From Xylona heveae TC161 (lineage: Eukaryota > Ascomycota > Xylonomycetes > Xylonales > Xylonaceae), in assembly GCF_001619985.1 (NCBI RefSeq), contig NW_017264203.1, positions 1 to 64,000 on the forward strand: DNA of 64,000 nucleotides, written 5' to 3'. Positions 45,101 through 57,778 of this stretch are shown piece by piece; the stretch's first letter is position 1, and every line of letters starts with the position of its first letter. The position numbers were made by a program, and so were the translations under genes. The notes under the pieces were generated by a model. That model searched no databases and was not told the DNA's origin. It saw only the letters and a list, made by a program, of their open reading frames with translations.

Positions 45101-48100
45101 GTCGCCACTATCAAGAACATGAGCGCGGTTGATGCGAGGCATGTCCATGAACTGATGCAGACGACGGTCACCACCCAAAGCTCGGGCCTCAGCAGCGATG
45201 GCTTCCGGTAATTGAGCAAGAACTTCATCATCTTGGTCCATCAACACGGCTTGCCGGAGGTTAGGATCTAATGAAGCTAGGAAACTAGCGGGGTCCATAT
45301 CTTCCGCTCTCGCGACAGCTCCACCATTGGCAGCAGCCCGCCGTCGAGCCTCTTCGCGTTCGCGGCGGCGACGATCCTGCGCTTCTTGTTGCAGGAGTTC
45401 CTCTCTGATGTCGGCCGGCAAAGCATCCAAAAACTCTCGGCTGATATCAGTTGGCTCTTCACCTGCTGCTGCAGCTTGCGACCGTTGTTCTGCCAGCTGG
45501 TGCATGATGACTTCTTCACGAATATCTTCTGGTAGCGCTTCGAGATACTCGGGATCAATATGCATATCAGTGATGTCGACTTCTTGGCCGCGAATCGTTG
45601 TGTGAATCCGCGGAGCAGGCACACCTGCCTCTTCGATAGCTGCTGTTTCAGCTTGAGTGGGCTCAACCCCTTCCATAGCATGGCTGTCATTGGTCTGCTC
45701 CGCGGTAGGAGCGGAAGCCTCCTCAGCCTGTCCACTAGCTCGAGCGAGAGCCGCGGCTTCGGCTGCTTCCCGTTCTTCTTTTTCGCGTTTCTCCTTCTCT
45801 TCCTGCTCGGCCTTTTCCTTTGCGATTCGTTCTTCTTCAGCCTTCTTTTCTTCCCGTTCCTTAAGCTTACGCGCTTCTTCCAGTGCCTTTTCCTTACGGA
45901 TCTTTTCTTCTTCGATGGCAGGTGGAACCATGACCCGGAGAAGAGAATTGATGATCCGCTGAGCCTTTTCAATATAGCTAGCACCGAAAAGAAGACGTGC
46001 TTCCTCTTGCCATCTGACTGTAGTAACTGTTGGCATGAATGTTACAGCCTGTGCCGGATCATCACGAGAGGGTCGAGAAGTCTCAGGTTGCGGCCGCCTG
46101 AGACCTAGCATAGATTGGAGGTCTCGGGGAAGCGCACCATTTGGTCCACCGGCGATATGGAAATGAAGCGCACCGCCATGAGATTGTAGTGCGCCGAGAC
46201 CCGGGCCGCCCGCCTGGCCAAGCGCAGTCATAAGATTGTTGATCAACGAGACGGGACTCTCAGAAGTAAAGATGCCTCGACTAGGGTGAACAGGATCGAT
46301 CGCATGCACCCAGTCACTCATTGGTTCCGGGCGACTTGGGCGTCCGGCGCCGGCTCCAGCTCCTGTATCACCCACACGCTGAAGAAGAGGGTTGGTTCCA
46401 TCATCCGCTCCGCGAACTCCAGCAGGGCGGTGAGAGCGATAGGTGGGGATGAGCATTCCTCGATCACCTGGTCCGCCTGAAGGGAAGATAGACCACGGGC
46501 TCAGAGCTCTGTGGTGATGGTGGCGGTGATGATGGCCACGGGTCAACAAACCAGGCTCATCTGCCTCCCAGCCCCACGGCATGTTCGAGAAGCCGACATC
46601 TTCATCGTCAAAGTCTGGCTCATAAACCATATCCTCATCATCAATATCTTCCTCATCCTCCTCGTCATCTTCATCTTCACCCAGATCGTCCTCCATATAT
46701 CGGTCTGGGTCGATGTTCATGTCAAGCGGGTCCCCATCCAGATGTTCCAACGCTGTAGGATCGCCGTCATCTTCAAGGGCGCGGACAATATGCCCTATCG
46801 GCCCGTTGTGGAGATCATGCTCGTCACCATGCATACCAATCGGAGGCTCTTCATCGTCGTAATCATCTTCTTCGTCTTCGCTCTGCCACTCGTCATCATC
46901 TCCCTCATCGAGGCTTTCATCCTCATCAATTTCCTCGCCCATGTCATCAACAACCTCAAGATCTTCGCCTTCATCCATGTCTTCGGATCCCTCCTCGTCT
47001 TCATCACTTTCGTCGTCATCACCCTCTTCATCGTCGTCGATAACGACTTCAACGTCCATTCCTACATCTCCTGGAAGGCCTTCCATTTGCCCCATACCCT
47101 CAATATCTTCGTCTTCATCGCTGACGACATCTTCATCGTCGTCAGGCATTTCTTCATCATATTCCATCTCGTCGTCATATTCATCTTCATACATATCCTC
47201 GTCATCTAAGTGCAATATTAGCTTCAACATCTCGACTAGTATTTTTAGACGATGACCAACCTTGGGAACCTTCCGAGCTCGACTCTTCTTCTCGTCCTGG
47301 CTCAAGCATTCCTAGTGTGGAGTTCCGGAAAAGATCCGGCGTCTCTTCGCGGCCCTCTTCATTGTCAGACACGGATGTTGCAGTCGAGATCTCGTCGTCA
47401 TCGGTCTGTCCAGGAGTCGTAGATAGGCTAGATGTAACGCTAAGGTCGATCGCAGTTTGTGTGAGAAGTTTCAGCGGTCGAAGGATGTACTTGACGGCGC
47501 GCTTAGAGTTGGGGAAATTCAGGTCGACATCAGCGATAGAGCTCGTCAAGACAGCAATAAAGTTCTTCTCAAACATAATTCGCGCCAATTGCTTCTGCGA
47601 CGCAATAAGGAGATCAGTGCCAACAGTGTTGCTTCCAGAATTTGGACGCCCGGTCAACATGCGATTGAAAAGATCTGAGAGATTCATCAAACGTGTATAT
47701 TTGACGTCGAGAGCTTCGTTAGAAGCACAGGCGTCCTTGTAGGCTTTGAGGGCGTGCTCAAGCACAAACTTCCGGACAAAAAGAAGATCGGGCTCTTCCT
47801 CTCCATCCGAAATATCCCGTCCCTTGTAGAATTCCCGCTCGCCAGTCTTGAAGCAAAGAGCAACAATTGCAGAGATGGCCCAACTAGAGGTTGCCTGCTT
47901 CTTCCTGAAAGCAATGTCCTCCGTGTGATTGAGTGTGCCCACGGGAATCACGGCGTTGAGCAAGTAATTGAGAACGCCAGAGCGCGGCTTAGAAGGAGTG
48001 GCAGCCTGGGGATCTGTCTTTCGAGAGAAATTGATGAACTCAACTTTGGTACGGTTGTAACAAGACAGGAGTTCCGTGAGGCACTGCAAGATGAAGCAGC

Positions 48101-51100
48101 GATAAATGTAAATTGGGTGCTGGTCCGCCTTGAACTCTGGCTTCTCGCTCCTAGGAACCTCTCCTTGTTGCTGAGATGAACTTGGAGGCGGCGTTGGCGA
48201 AGGAGAATCACTAACTGTCATCTCGACATCCGGTTGACCAGAGCGGGATGCGTCCTTGTTTGCACTCTCTTGAGAGGAGGCCGCTTCCTTATCATCCACA
48301 TCTTTATAGGAGAGTAGTTCACATAGCAGATAATGAATGACGCCATCAGGATGCTCCACAACTGGCGCTTTTACTTCTGAAGGCTTTTGCTTGTCAGAGG
48401 CTTCAGAGATCTCGGTTTCACGTTGCTCTGTGTTGTCCTGCTTCGGTTTACTGGAAGCTTCGCCGTCCCCGGATCCATTCTCATCCTTCTTGAGGACCAG
48501 CACCTGCGGTCTCTGACCTGAATCAAAGCGCAGAAGTTTTAATTTCTCATTGGTAACCTCAACGAAAAGCTCCGGTGAGCGGACAACGAGATGATACATT
48601 TGTCGGGTATAGGTTGTTGTATCCGTCTGCCGTTGCTGGCGCGTGTGAAACATTGCCTGGATTTCGCTGCGCATAATCTGCTTGATCGTTTCATCGTCCT
48701 CAATAACGTGCCGAAGGATCAAGAAAAAAGCGCTCTGCAATTTGTCGCTAGTATTCCCTGCAAGCTGCTTGATCATGACGAAAAGGCGTTGCATATTGCG
48801 CTTATTGCCGAGTCTACTTGCAAGATTGTGATTTCTGGTAAGAATGACAAGGACACGGACGACCGAGAGCGCAAGAGACTCCTCCTTGCCAATCCGAGGT
48901 AGAATTTCGATCAACGCTTCGAAAAGTCGCTCCTTGTCATTGGCTTGAACCATTGGTTCATCCAGCTCAGCAACGGGACTTGGTGCTCTCGGAGCGTCAG
49001 CACTTGGAGGAGTCCACTTAATTTGACGCGGCTGGACATCTTCTGAAAGAAGCTTCTCAAGAATGAGCAAAATATTTCCTATCCATGGAGACTGCGCTCC
49101 CGTCTGCTCTGGAGTGACTTTTATGAAGTCCATAAGGGTCGAAAAATTCTCTTTGAGCTCGTCAAGCGTAGCGTCATAGAACTCTCTATCCTGGATGACT
49201 AGAGCGAGTAAATGAGCATATGCTGCGATCTTCTTTCCGGCCGGACGATAGTCCTCCTCTGACTGGAGAGAAATAAGAGACTGGACAAGGATCTCTCCAA
49301 TTTCCCCGCGCATGGTAGCCACATTGTTAGCCTTTGCTGCTGCTGCGGTGATCAGGTCCGCCAAATCGAACGTAATGTCGTCATGCCTGTTTAAAACATC
49401 CAGACATCGGTCTATCAAATTCGATCTGATTGCTACGCGCTTCTCGTCGAGATCATCGATTGTGACAACGTCGGGAAGCTTTCCGGCTTCAGTTCCCTGA
49501 ACTTGACTTGGAGGTTCTGGCGCATTGGCTGATGGTCCATGACCAGCGTCGCTGTCTCGACTTAGAGGGATGCCCAGGGCACCGCCGAGTCCGAGAATAT
49601 TGTCAATGCTCATTGCGAGCGAGCCATGCTCCTCCAGACTGTCATCGTCAAGAGGGATGCCCGGTGCAGGTGGCGGCGCGGCGCTACGGGACCTTGACGA
49701 AGAACCGCCGGCGCTGTCAATTTCTATCTGGGGGTTTTCGACAAGAACAGAGTGGCCGTCCGGTCCAACGGGAGGTGCCATTGTGGCTTGCGTATCATCT
49801 TGCTGACCTTGCAACCTGGATCCAGACTCTTGCGTAGGGACGGGCAGAGTCTGCTGCTGCGATTGTTGCCGTTCTTGATCGGCGTTCTCGGGTATCGGGT
49901 TCCTCGATACACGGAAGTGACTCTGTTGAGAGACGCAATATTCCTGTGCCATGGACAGGTTGTTATTACATCTGAACAACGCCTCTTGAACCAAGCTTTC
50001 CTCAAACCCCTTTTCAGTCAGCTTGCCAACATTATCAGTATTGACTTTCCAGGACTTGAGAGCTGTCTTCGTTCGCGGAGGGATTCTATCCGATCTCTTA
50101 TATGCGCCTTGCTCATTCTCGCCTTCAAGAACGATTCGGAGAATATCGATTAGGCTTTTGATAATGGAGCTGGAGGATTTATCGACAAAATCGGACTGCC
50201 ACATGGCAATAACACTGGGTAGCACACCCATGCGAAGCTCGACCAGGAATTGGCCGGGAGAAAAGTAGTCCGGTTTGTCCTTGTCTCTTTCTCTAGAAGA
50301 GATTGCGATTGTCTGGCTTGCTTCGATGATATATTTGGAAGTTATTATTTGAGAATAGAAGGAGAGGATGATCTTCACTCCTCCATATGCAGCGGCAAGT
50401 CGGGCGGATGCATCTTTGTCAAGAGCCGACTTTTCCGCCGTAGGAACAAGCGCCTTAAGCTCCGCGAAGAAGACATCCAAGATCTCGTTCAGTGCTTCCA
50501 GGCCCCCTTGGGTTTTGAAAGACTGCAAGACAAGAGTCAGGCACTGTGGTTGAGCTCGTTCAACGCCACCTAAGAATTACCGTTGTTAGCCACTTGTTCT
50601 ATCCTTCGATATTCAAAGGGGTCGCTTACCTTCAATCATGAACTGACTAATGGACGATAGGATAACGATCCAATATGAATAACGATCCTGAAGAGAGGGA
50701 ACCTTGTCTAAGGCAGGAAATTTGAGCTGCGCCAATGAGGTTGCTGCGAGAGCATCTGCAACCAATGAAGCATTCTGTTTCGGGTAGGCATCGAGGCCGC
50801 GTTTTGTGATCAGGGATTTGCCAAGGCTCTGGAAGAAAGGCGTAATCGACGAAGGGATCTGACTGAGGAGATATCGAAGTGTCTGAACATTCTTGAACGG
50901 CGCAGTCTTCTGGTCTTGCTCAAGCTCTAGCTTCTTGTCCTTTTCCGGCCCCTCTGGTTGACCAGAGGCGCTCGCAGGCCTATCCCCTGTTGAATTAGAA
51001 TCGGCAGAGGCAGCATTGCCATTATTTGTTGAGTTTTGCGGTACATCCTCGGATACAAAACCTAGGACATCGTCCGCATCTTCATTTCCCATACCAAATC

Positions 51101-54100
51101 CTTTGACCTTCGTAGCCTCCTTCCATGATTCGGGAATACTCTTCTGTAACAAAATCTCCTCGCGAACACAAGCACGATGAAGCCTTCCCAGACTGTGAAC
51201 AAGCTCGCAGTACATGTCCACGAGATTGGCCTGGCTAAAGACGGTATTGCTGGAGCGGTGGTTGAACATTGGCGGAGAAAATGCTTCATAGAGGATATTG
51301 GTAAGCGTATGAATTGCAACAAGGGATTTAGCGTTTCGAGTGGCATTTTCGACGAGCGGATTTCCGTGTTCCTTGCCCTGTTCGACTTTGAAGCTTCCTT
51401 CCTTGCTTGTCAGAGAGCCGAAGAATGAAAATGGATCCTGGTGATCCATGAACGACTCCAGCTTCTCCACAGCCTTTTGCGTTCGTTTGATGAGAGACGG
51501 AAGAACCAGGTGAGGTTTTTGCTCTACCAGCATATGGATAACTCGGGCAAGCTCCTGGCTAGCTGCTTGGTTGTTGAAGTCATATGGAAGGCTGGGGAGA
51601 GTGGCAAAATCAAGGACATATTCAACGCCGCCCATTTCAATGAAGCCGGAGCACAACGAGGCATTGGAGAAGAATCCGCTGAGGAATTTGACTGCGACAT
51701 TGATGTAAGTGGAAACTGTCGGGTCTGATTTGCCTTCCTCCTTGTCTGAAAGGTCTTCCAGTTCCAAGGCTTTCGAGTCGTCAGGTGACAGCGTTGCGGA
51801 CTGGCCCTCGGCAGACGAGCCTTCGAGGTCCTTCATCTCGACATCTCTACTCTGATCGCCAACGCTCATCATATGTTTGGCGATTTCGTAGGCTTCCTTT
51901 TCTTTCTTGCTGAAGGGGCCCGAATCGCCGAACAATGCTTTGCGGCCGCCGGCTACTTCGAGCTGGCCACTGCCATTCTCCACCCACAGCTTGGCGCCAG
52001 CGCCGCGAGACCACGCTCGAGTGTGGCACAAGAAGTCGACGCGCGCAACCATTACAACCACCTCAGTCATGATTGCAGGTTTCAGAGCAGGGTGGTGTCG
52101 CACCAGCTCGTCGAAAGAGCTACCGAGGATGCTGGGTAGATCAATTTCAGAGTCCATGCACTTGACGTGTTCCGGACTCTCAAAAATTTCAAAAAACTTG
52201 TCCAGGGCATCGGAAGCCTGGAAGAGTTGCATTCCGGCAGAGTTCAAGCAGATGGCCCCAAACGCTTGGGGTATGGTGGCAATAGCATCGGTCGCAGGTA
52301 TGATTCCTTGGGCAAGAGGGCCATCGCGAGCTTGAATCACCTTGACTCTCCGCTTGATCTGTGGGCCTGAAGTGGATTGATCCGTTCGGCCCTCGGTCTG
52401 GGTCTCATCGGTGCCCTCTCGAGATGCTGTGGCCGCTTCTTGCGCGCTTGGGGTCTCGCCAGGCCGGGCGGGTTGTGTATCATCGGCTTTAGGCTTGTCG
52501 GCGTCGATCGTTTGTTGGGTAATGGCTTCAAGGAACGTCTTGCTCAGGCCGGCTTCTGCAATTACGGCATAGCTTGTGGGCTCATTGTGTATAAAGTTGT
52601 TGAGGATGTTCAATGCGCCACTCCAGACACTGGAACCATAGATCTTGGCATTCCCAAGAACAGTGCGCAATGAGGTAAGAAGTGGAGGCGAGTCAATGAG
52701 ATTCCGCAGCAATCGATCAAAATTACCCCCACTATGGGACATCATGTGGTTGATAAATTTGAACACCCACCGAAGAATTTGCTGCTGTACATATGGTATC
52801 TCGTAGTCGCAAAGTTGATTCCGGTAAGAAACGGGCATCCCTTCCCCTTCTTGTGCTCGTCGAAGGGCATGGTCAACCTCATACGAGGATAGGTCTGCGA
52901 TAATGTCCAGGCCCTTCGCGTTTGCCAAGACCTGGAACGCATCACGGATGCTGTAAACGAATGTGTCCAGAAAGTTTAGAATCTTTGGATGATTGCGTTC
53001 GGCCTTGGTGGTCCGAAGCACGAGTGCCTCGAGGAGGATCTGAAGAAGACCAGCAGAGACAAGGGCGTCTCCGGTCCGAGGCGCAGAGGTCGGGAGGGCA
53101 CCAAGAAGAGAAAAGAGCGCATCCCGCCATTCATCGTCTTCTGGAGAGTCTGATGTGCCGTCCGGCTGTCCGAGCTCGGCAATTGCCTTGCGAATCACGT
53201 AGAGAAGAACGCCATGATTTACATTCACGCTCAATGCGGCGCAAATGTCGGGTGCCTTGGACTTGTGCTTGGTGAGCGCCTCCAAGGTACCCAGGGCAAA
53301 TGTTTGGAGCACTCTTGGCACGCCGGAAGCGCCATTGCCGGGCTGGTGAATAAGCTCCGCGAGTTGATACGCGAGCTGAAGACGGCGTGGCTCATCGGAA
53401 TCTTGCTGCAGAATCTTCTGCTGAAAAACACTTTCCGGATGGATATAAGCCAAGTTGGTGATGGCGAGCATGCGAATGGCGAGAATCTCGCGTCGCGTCT
53501 CCAACCCGCCCATCAACGCTCGTGCCACCCGAAGTCGCGTGAGCAGATCGTAATGGACGTCCTGGGGAAGCTCGGGCACAACATCCTTGAGAATATCGAG
53601 CAGAGACGAGTTCGACACTCTAGAGGAGGAAATCTCAAGGACTTTGGCGCCTCCGGGTCTGTGCTCCTCCGCACGGCTACCGGAAGACTCGGCAGGAGTC
53701 GAAGGAGTTGCATCGGGGCCCGTAGGTCGATTCTGCTTTGGCGTTCTGTGGGCACCCAATCCGGACGTGCGTCGTACGGGAGTGGGCGTCGAAGGGGCTT
53801 GCGTGTTAGGGTGAGCCGCGGGGCCGGGGGTGGTAGGGTTCTTCTGCGTGTCCTCTGCGGCAATCGGACTGGGATAATAGGAAAGCCACACGCCTCCCCA
53901 CTCTTCCCATGGCTGTCCACGGTAGCTCGAGGATCGTGCCAGACGAGCCTCTGGGGTCGTGGAGGCAGAAGAGCGACCACTGTCCGCTCGCGCGAGTGCG
54001 GTCAGGTCTGTGGCATGAAGAGGGCCGACAGCAGTTGATCGCACCGAAGGTGTGGAATTAGTCTTTTCTTTTCCCTTTGAGGGAGTGATCGAAGGGCTGG

Positions 54101-54835
54101 AGGAAAGGCCGGCGGGTGGCGGTGGGAGAGATTTGACAAAGGGAAGAGCCAGTTTGTGCACTCGGTCCAAGTCAATATTGTAGTGGCTCGCGAGGAGAGC
54201 CTGGTTGAGGTGCTGAGCTGAGGAGACCGTTCGCTGGCGCGAGGCATGATAGCGCTGTGCCAATCGTACAGTCAAGCGTAAAGTACAGGAGAGGAGTGAT
54301 AGCGAAGTAGTGTTGAGAAGATCATTCAGGTACTCGCTGCTTGCGTACAAGCTTCGATTGCCACAATTTTCCAGTAATATTCTGGAAAACACAAGCAACG
54401 ATTCAATCAACTCCCTATCTCCCTCAACACCAAAGCCCAACTTGTCCAGCTCCTCATCATTGGTGCCCTCCACCTTCGATTCGTCCTCTTCGGTAGCGTC
54501 TCCTCGGAGGAGCAGCCGACGTGAAAATGGTTGAGTTTGCGGTCCAGCGCGAAGAGCATATTCCTGGGTGAAGAGTTCAAGAATTCGATCGAAGCGGTTT
54601 AAGAGGGAAATCCAGTGGTACAGATCACCTCGGGGAAAGGGCCACTGTCGAGGGAAAGTTGCGAGCTGAGAAGGGAGCTTGCACAAGGGAACTTTTGTCG
54701 ACGTGTTCACAAACTGTGACAAGGCCGGAGACTGCATTCAAGAGTCAGCAAGTCAAAAACCAAGGGCTAGTCACCATCTTCACATACCAGAGTTGCCTCA
54801 TGCTTTGGCCCCGCTGCTTTCTTTATTTTACCCAT
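42185..54835 (-). CDS. TOM1: Giant HECT E3 ubiquitin ligase Tom1/HUWE1-like
   Basis: 4120 aa from exons 54788-54835, 50630-54731, 47261-50569, 42742-47205, 42340-42684 and 42185-42279, in phase. It starts MGKIKKAAGPKHEA on a 48-nt first exon. The N-terminal half is a helical armadillo-like array (DUF908/DUF913 type). A UBA-like stretch (GFEESLVQEALFRCNNNLSM) lies near residue 1570. A long Asp/Glu tract (about 2490-2690) begins the fourth exon. Ubiquitin-binding motifs follow near 3030-3120 (DPEYLEALPEDIREEV and REFLDALPADIREELL). The HECT domain fills the last 350 residues; its catalytic cysteine is in SSHTCFNQLDLPEYES, made across the last intron. In yeast Tom1 acts in nuclear protein quality control, excess histone and ribosomal protein decay and mRNA export. 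Confidence 0.97.
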
Positions 54836-57778
54836 GGCGGCGGATTAGAGCGGAGTCAGATAAAAGCTCGAATATAACCGCCGCTCACACGTCCAACGAT
54901 AGTATCACCGTTGAACGACTCTATAAATTACCGATTACGGTCGAATATGTGACTCGTGTTGACTCGACATGTAAAGGATGCAGACGATGATCCAGATCGC
55001 CCGCTAAACGATCAAAATCGAAATGAAGCTGCAGGTTAGCAAAAGTCAACTCGGGGCAATCGAACCTTTCAAATAAAGACGCCGTCTCTTGCAAATGCAA
55101 AATGTAGCCAAATGAATTTATCAGATGGGTCAAGAACGGAAGGAACGTGGTAAATGAACCCGGAGAAAGTCGTAACCAGGCAGAGTATAGGTGATTGGAA
55201 GGTTTGGTGTCGAGTAGGCGTAAGTGGGACGCAAGAAAAGAACGGTGCAGGTCGCTTTTCTTGGGAGCCTCACGTCTGAGCTCGAAGAGGATCAAGACCG
55301 TACGGATGAAGGTCAATACTAAGAGAGGGAAAGGGTAAGATTAGGTAGAGATGGGAGAAAAAGATGAAAGGTTGACAGGTCAAAAAGGTCGTTGATTCCG
55401 ATGGTTCAACTCACCTTCTTTGCGTTGCTGCCAATATGAGGTAACTTAAGTGAAAGGCAAGACCGAACCAGTGGAACGGGAAAGAAGCTCAAGTACAGAT
55501 ACGACCATCTATGCGCCATCATAGGCGCATTGACGAGTACCTGAGACATATAGTGGGACTAGAGCCAAAGCGAGCAAGCGTCCAGTCACTTTAAGTCGCT
55601 TTACCTTCGTCACTGTTCGCTCCACCTGTTTCTGGCCAATCGCCGTGCTGTATTTGTTTCGCCTCATGAGTGAAGCCGCAAGATTGTAGTCATAACAATC
55701 GTCATGGATGGAACTTTTTTGTTTTGACCTTGTCAAAGGACGCCGAACAGTTTCAACAAGTGAATTGGGCAGCTAAGTTTGATGCGATTATATATTAACT
55801 ATATTTTTAGATGCCGCCACATGAGAGTACGGTTTATTAGGAAAAAACTTTTCCTCACCTTTGAGGCTGCGAGTCTTCATCGTCATGTTGTACTCTGTAG
55901 CTTCCTCACCCCTCGCCCCCATGTCAAATGAAGTAGGGAGTGCGTTAGTGAACCGTTGTGCTCCTGCGAAACGCCCTAATTTCGACCCGCCAGCCGCTTG
56001 GCAGCGCGTCCTCGGTTTCGGTATCGAGATTGTCGCAGATCCATCTCTCAAGGGTGTATATGTACACTCCAAGAACTGATTTAATCTTACGACTGCAAAA
56101 AGATTAATTTTTCACTAGAAGCCGAGAACCCAATATGAGATGATCCGTGAAAGAACCGTAAGGCTGGGATCGAAATTTTGATGCAAATACGATTTTATAA
56201 TTTGGTAGAGCTTGATGTTATTATTATTATAATTATTATTATTTTTTAATCTCCTTTCCCCTTCGTGCTCAATTAAATATGGCAAAATCGCAACCACATG
56301 AAATAGAGGAACCAAATATTTTGATGCACCACGAATCAATAGGAAACGTGTTCAATACTCGAGACATGTGCCACCGATAAATAATGATGATGAGCATAAC
56401 AATCTAGATAAGGCGTGGGGGAGCGCAAAATGACGCATGGGTCAAGGTTCAACACCATGTGAGATGCTCACGGGTTGTCCTTGACATGCAATTGTGGTGG
56501 CGCTATTTTCATCCCTCCTGCGAGATGCACAAGCTAATGACCTGCATATGCGCTGCACAATAAATCTCTCCTTTAAGTAGGTAGGTTGGCAGTATCTTTT
56601 TCATGAAGTATAGTTACAGCTTGACTTGCCTCTCGCTGAACAATCATGGTCGTGAGGACAGAGTAGGCTAAGGATTCCGAGCTACAAATTGCGGTGTCAC
56701 CACCTTTTGCTACAAGCGGCCTAGGTGTGGTGCAGTCGTATATTGTAGGGCTATATAAAGCAGGATGAAGCACCGAAGAAGAAAAAGCACGGCGAAGAGA
56801 ACGCTCGTCAGGCCAGGCCACTATTGCGTAAGCTCTACCGTGGTCCGATGAAGATTTAAGGCGGGACGAGGATTGATGCAGCGAGGCGCAGGCAAAAAGG
56901 GCAGGGGGAGGGGAGAGAGGGCTGCGGCAGATGCAATGCGAGGAAGTGCGAAGTATACGGCATCGACTTAGCTCCGTAAAGCTTAATGCGACCATGGTGA
57001 GGCCTGAAGGGGAGGGGGAGACTAAAAATGTTTAAGCTGAAAGTTACCCGTTCGACGGAGCAGAATCAAGCCCCCCTTACTGCGACCAAAATAATAATAG
57101 TTGATACCTTAGTGCTCTACAGTTAGTGGTAACTCTCCCTGCGCACCGGCCACGTTTAGCTCTCCGGACTGGAACTGGCTGCGATGGATGGAGGATGGAA
57201 CTCGCTGCAATTCCTTCCCGACCCCAAAGGGTCCTTTGGCCCAGAACCCCGTGCTGTGCTGCTGCTCTGTTGCTCTCCTGGGCTCCCCCCAAGAAACCCT
57301 CCCACCCCCCCCAAAAACACAAATCAATACAAATATCCATCTTTCTCAATCTCACAACATCCCCTACGATCAAATCCTATAGGCACCACTCCGGTGTGCA
57401 TTCTCATCCCTTTTCTTTTTTCTCTTCCATTCACTGCACCTTCTCAATTGATTGTGCTTGCTCTTTTTCTTCATACGCTCACTTCATCACACTTTCTCAA
57501 TTTCTTCCTGATAGCTGTGGTTCGCACTTTCCACGTTCATTCCTTCGTTTTCACCGTCACGTTGAGCGTGGCCATATCCATCATCAGCACACGACACTTC
57601 AGAACCCGTATCGTATCGTCTCAACATCTACGTGAGCGCTGGTCGGTACGCGTCATCATCCATCACATCAGACAGAAAGGAACGCCAAAAACAAAGAGCA
57701 CCTCTTTGCTTGCGCCGACACTATTTTCCCTCTGCAATCAACGGACAGAACTTTCGAAGCCAAAGATAATTGCCAAAA
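54836..57778. promoter_or_regulatory. Long divergent spacer between TOM1 and GYP5
   Basis: About 2.9 kb between two head-to-head starts. Open frames here (for example 54921-55316 minus and 56573-56995 minus) show no family motif and no good splice pattern. An ATT-rich run lies at about 56218-56250. The last 500 bases before GYP5 are C/T- and CA-rich, typical of a fungal leader. An uncalled small gene cannot be excluded. Confidence 0.4.

Noticed and set aside
46511-47209. 232-codon plus-strand frame resembling a membrane protein
   Set aside because: It lies exactly antisense to the Asp/Glu-rich part of TOM1. GAT/GAA codons read backwards give Ile/Phe/Val/Leu. No start context, splice pattern or family motif.
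54921-55316. 131-codon minus-strand frame upstream of TOM1, a possible extra N-terminus
   Set aside because: TOM1 has a well-supported first exon at 54788-54835 starting MGKIKKAAGPK, and the upstream frame has no joining splice or family likeness.
56573-56995. 140-codon minus-strand frame in the TOM1-GYP5 spacer
   Set aside because: Ser/Leu-rich with no domain or splice support; overlaps other frames of equal quality on both strands.
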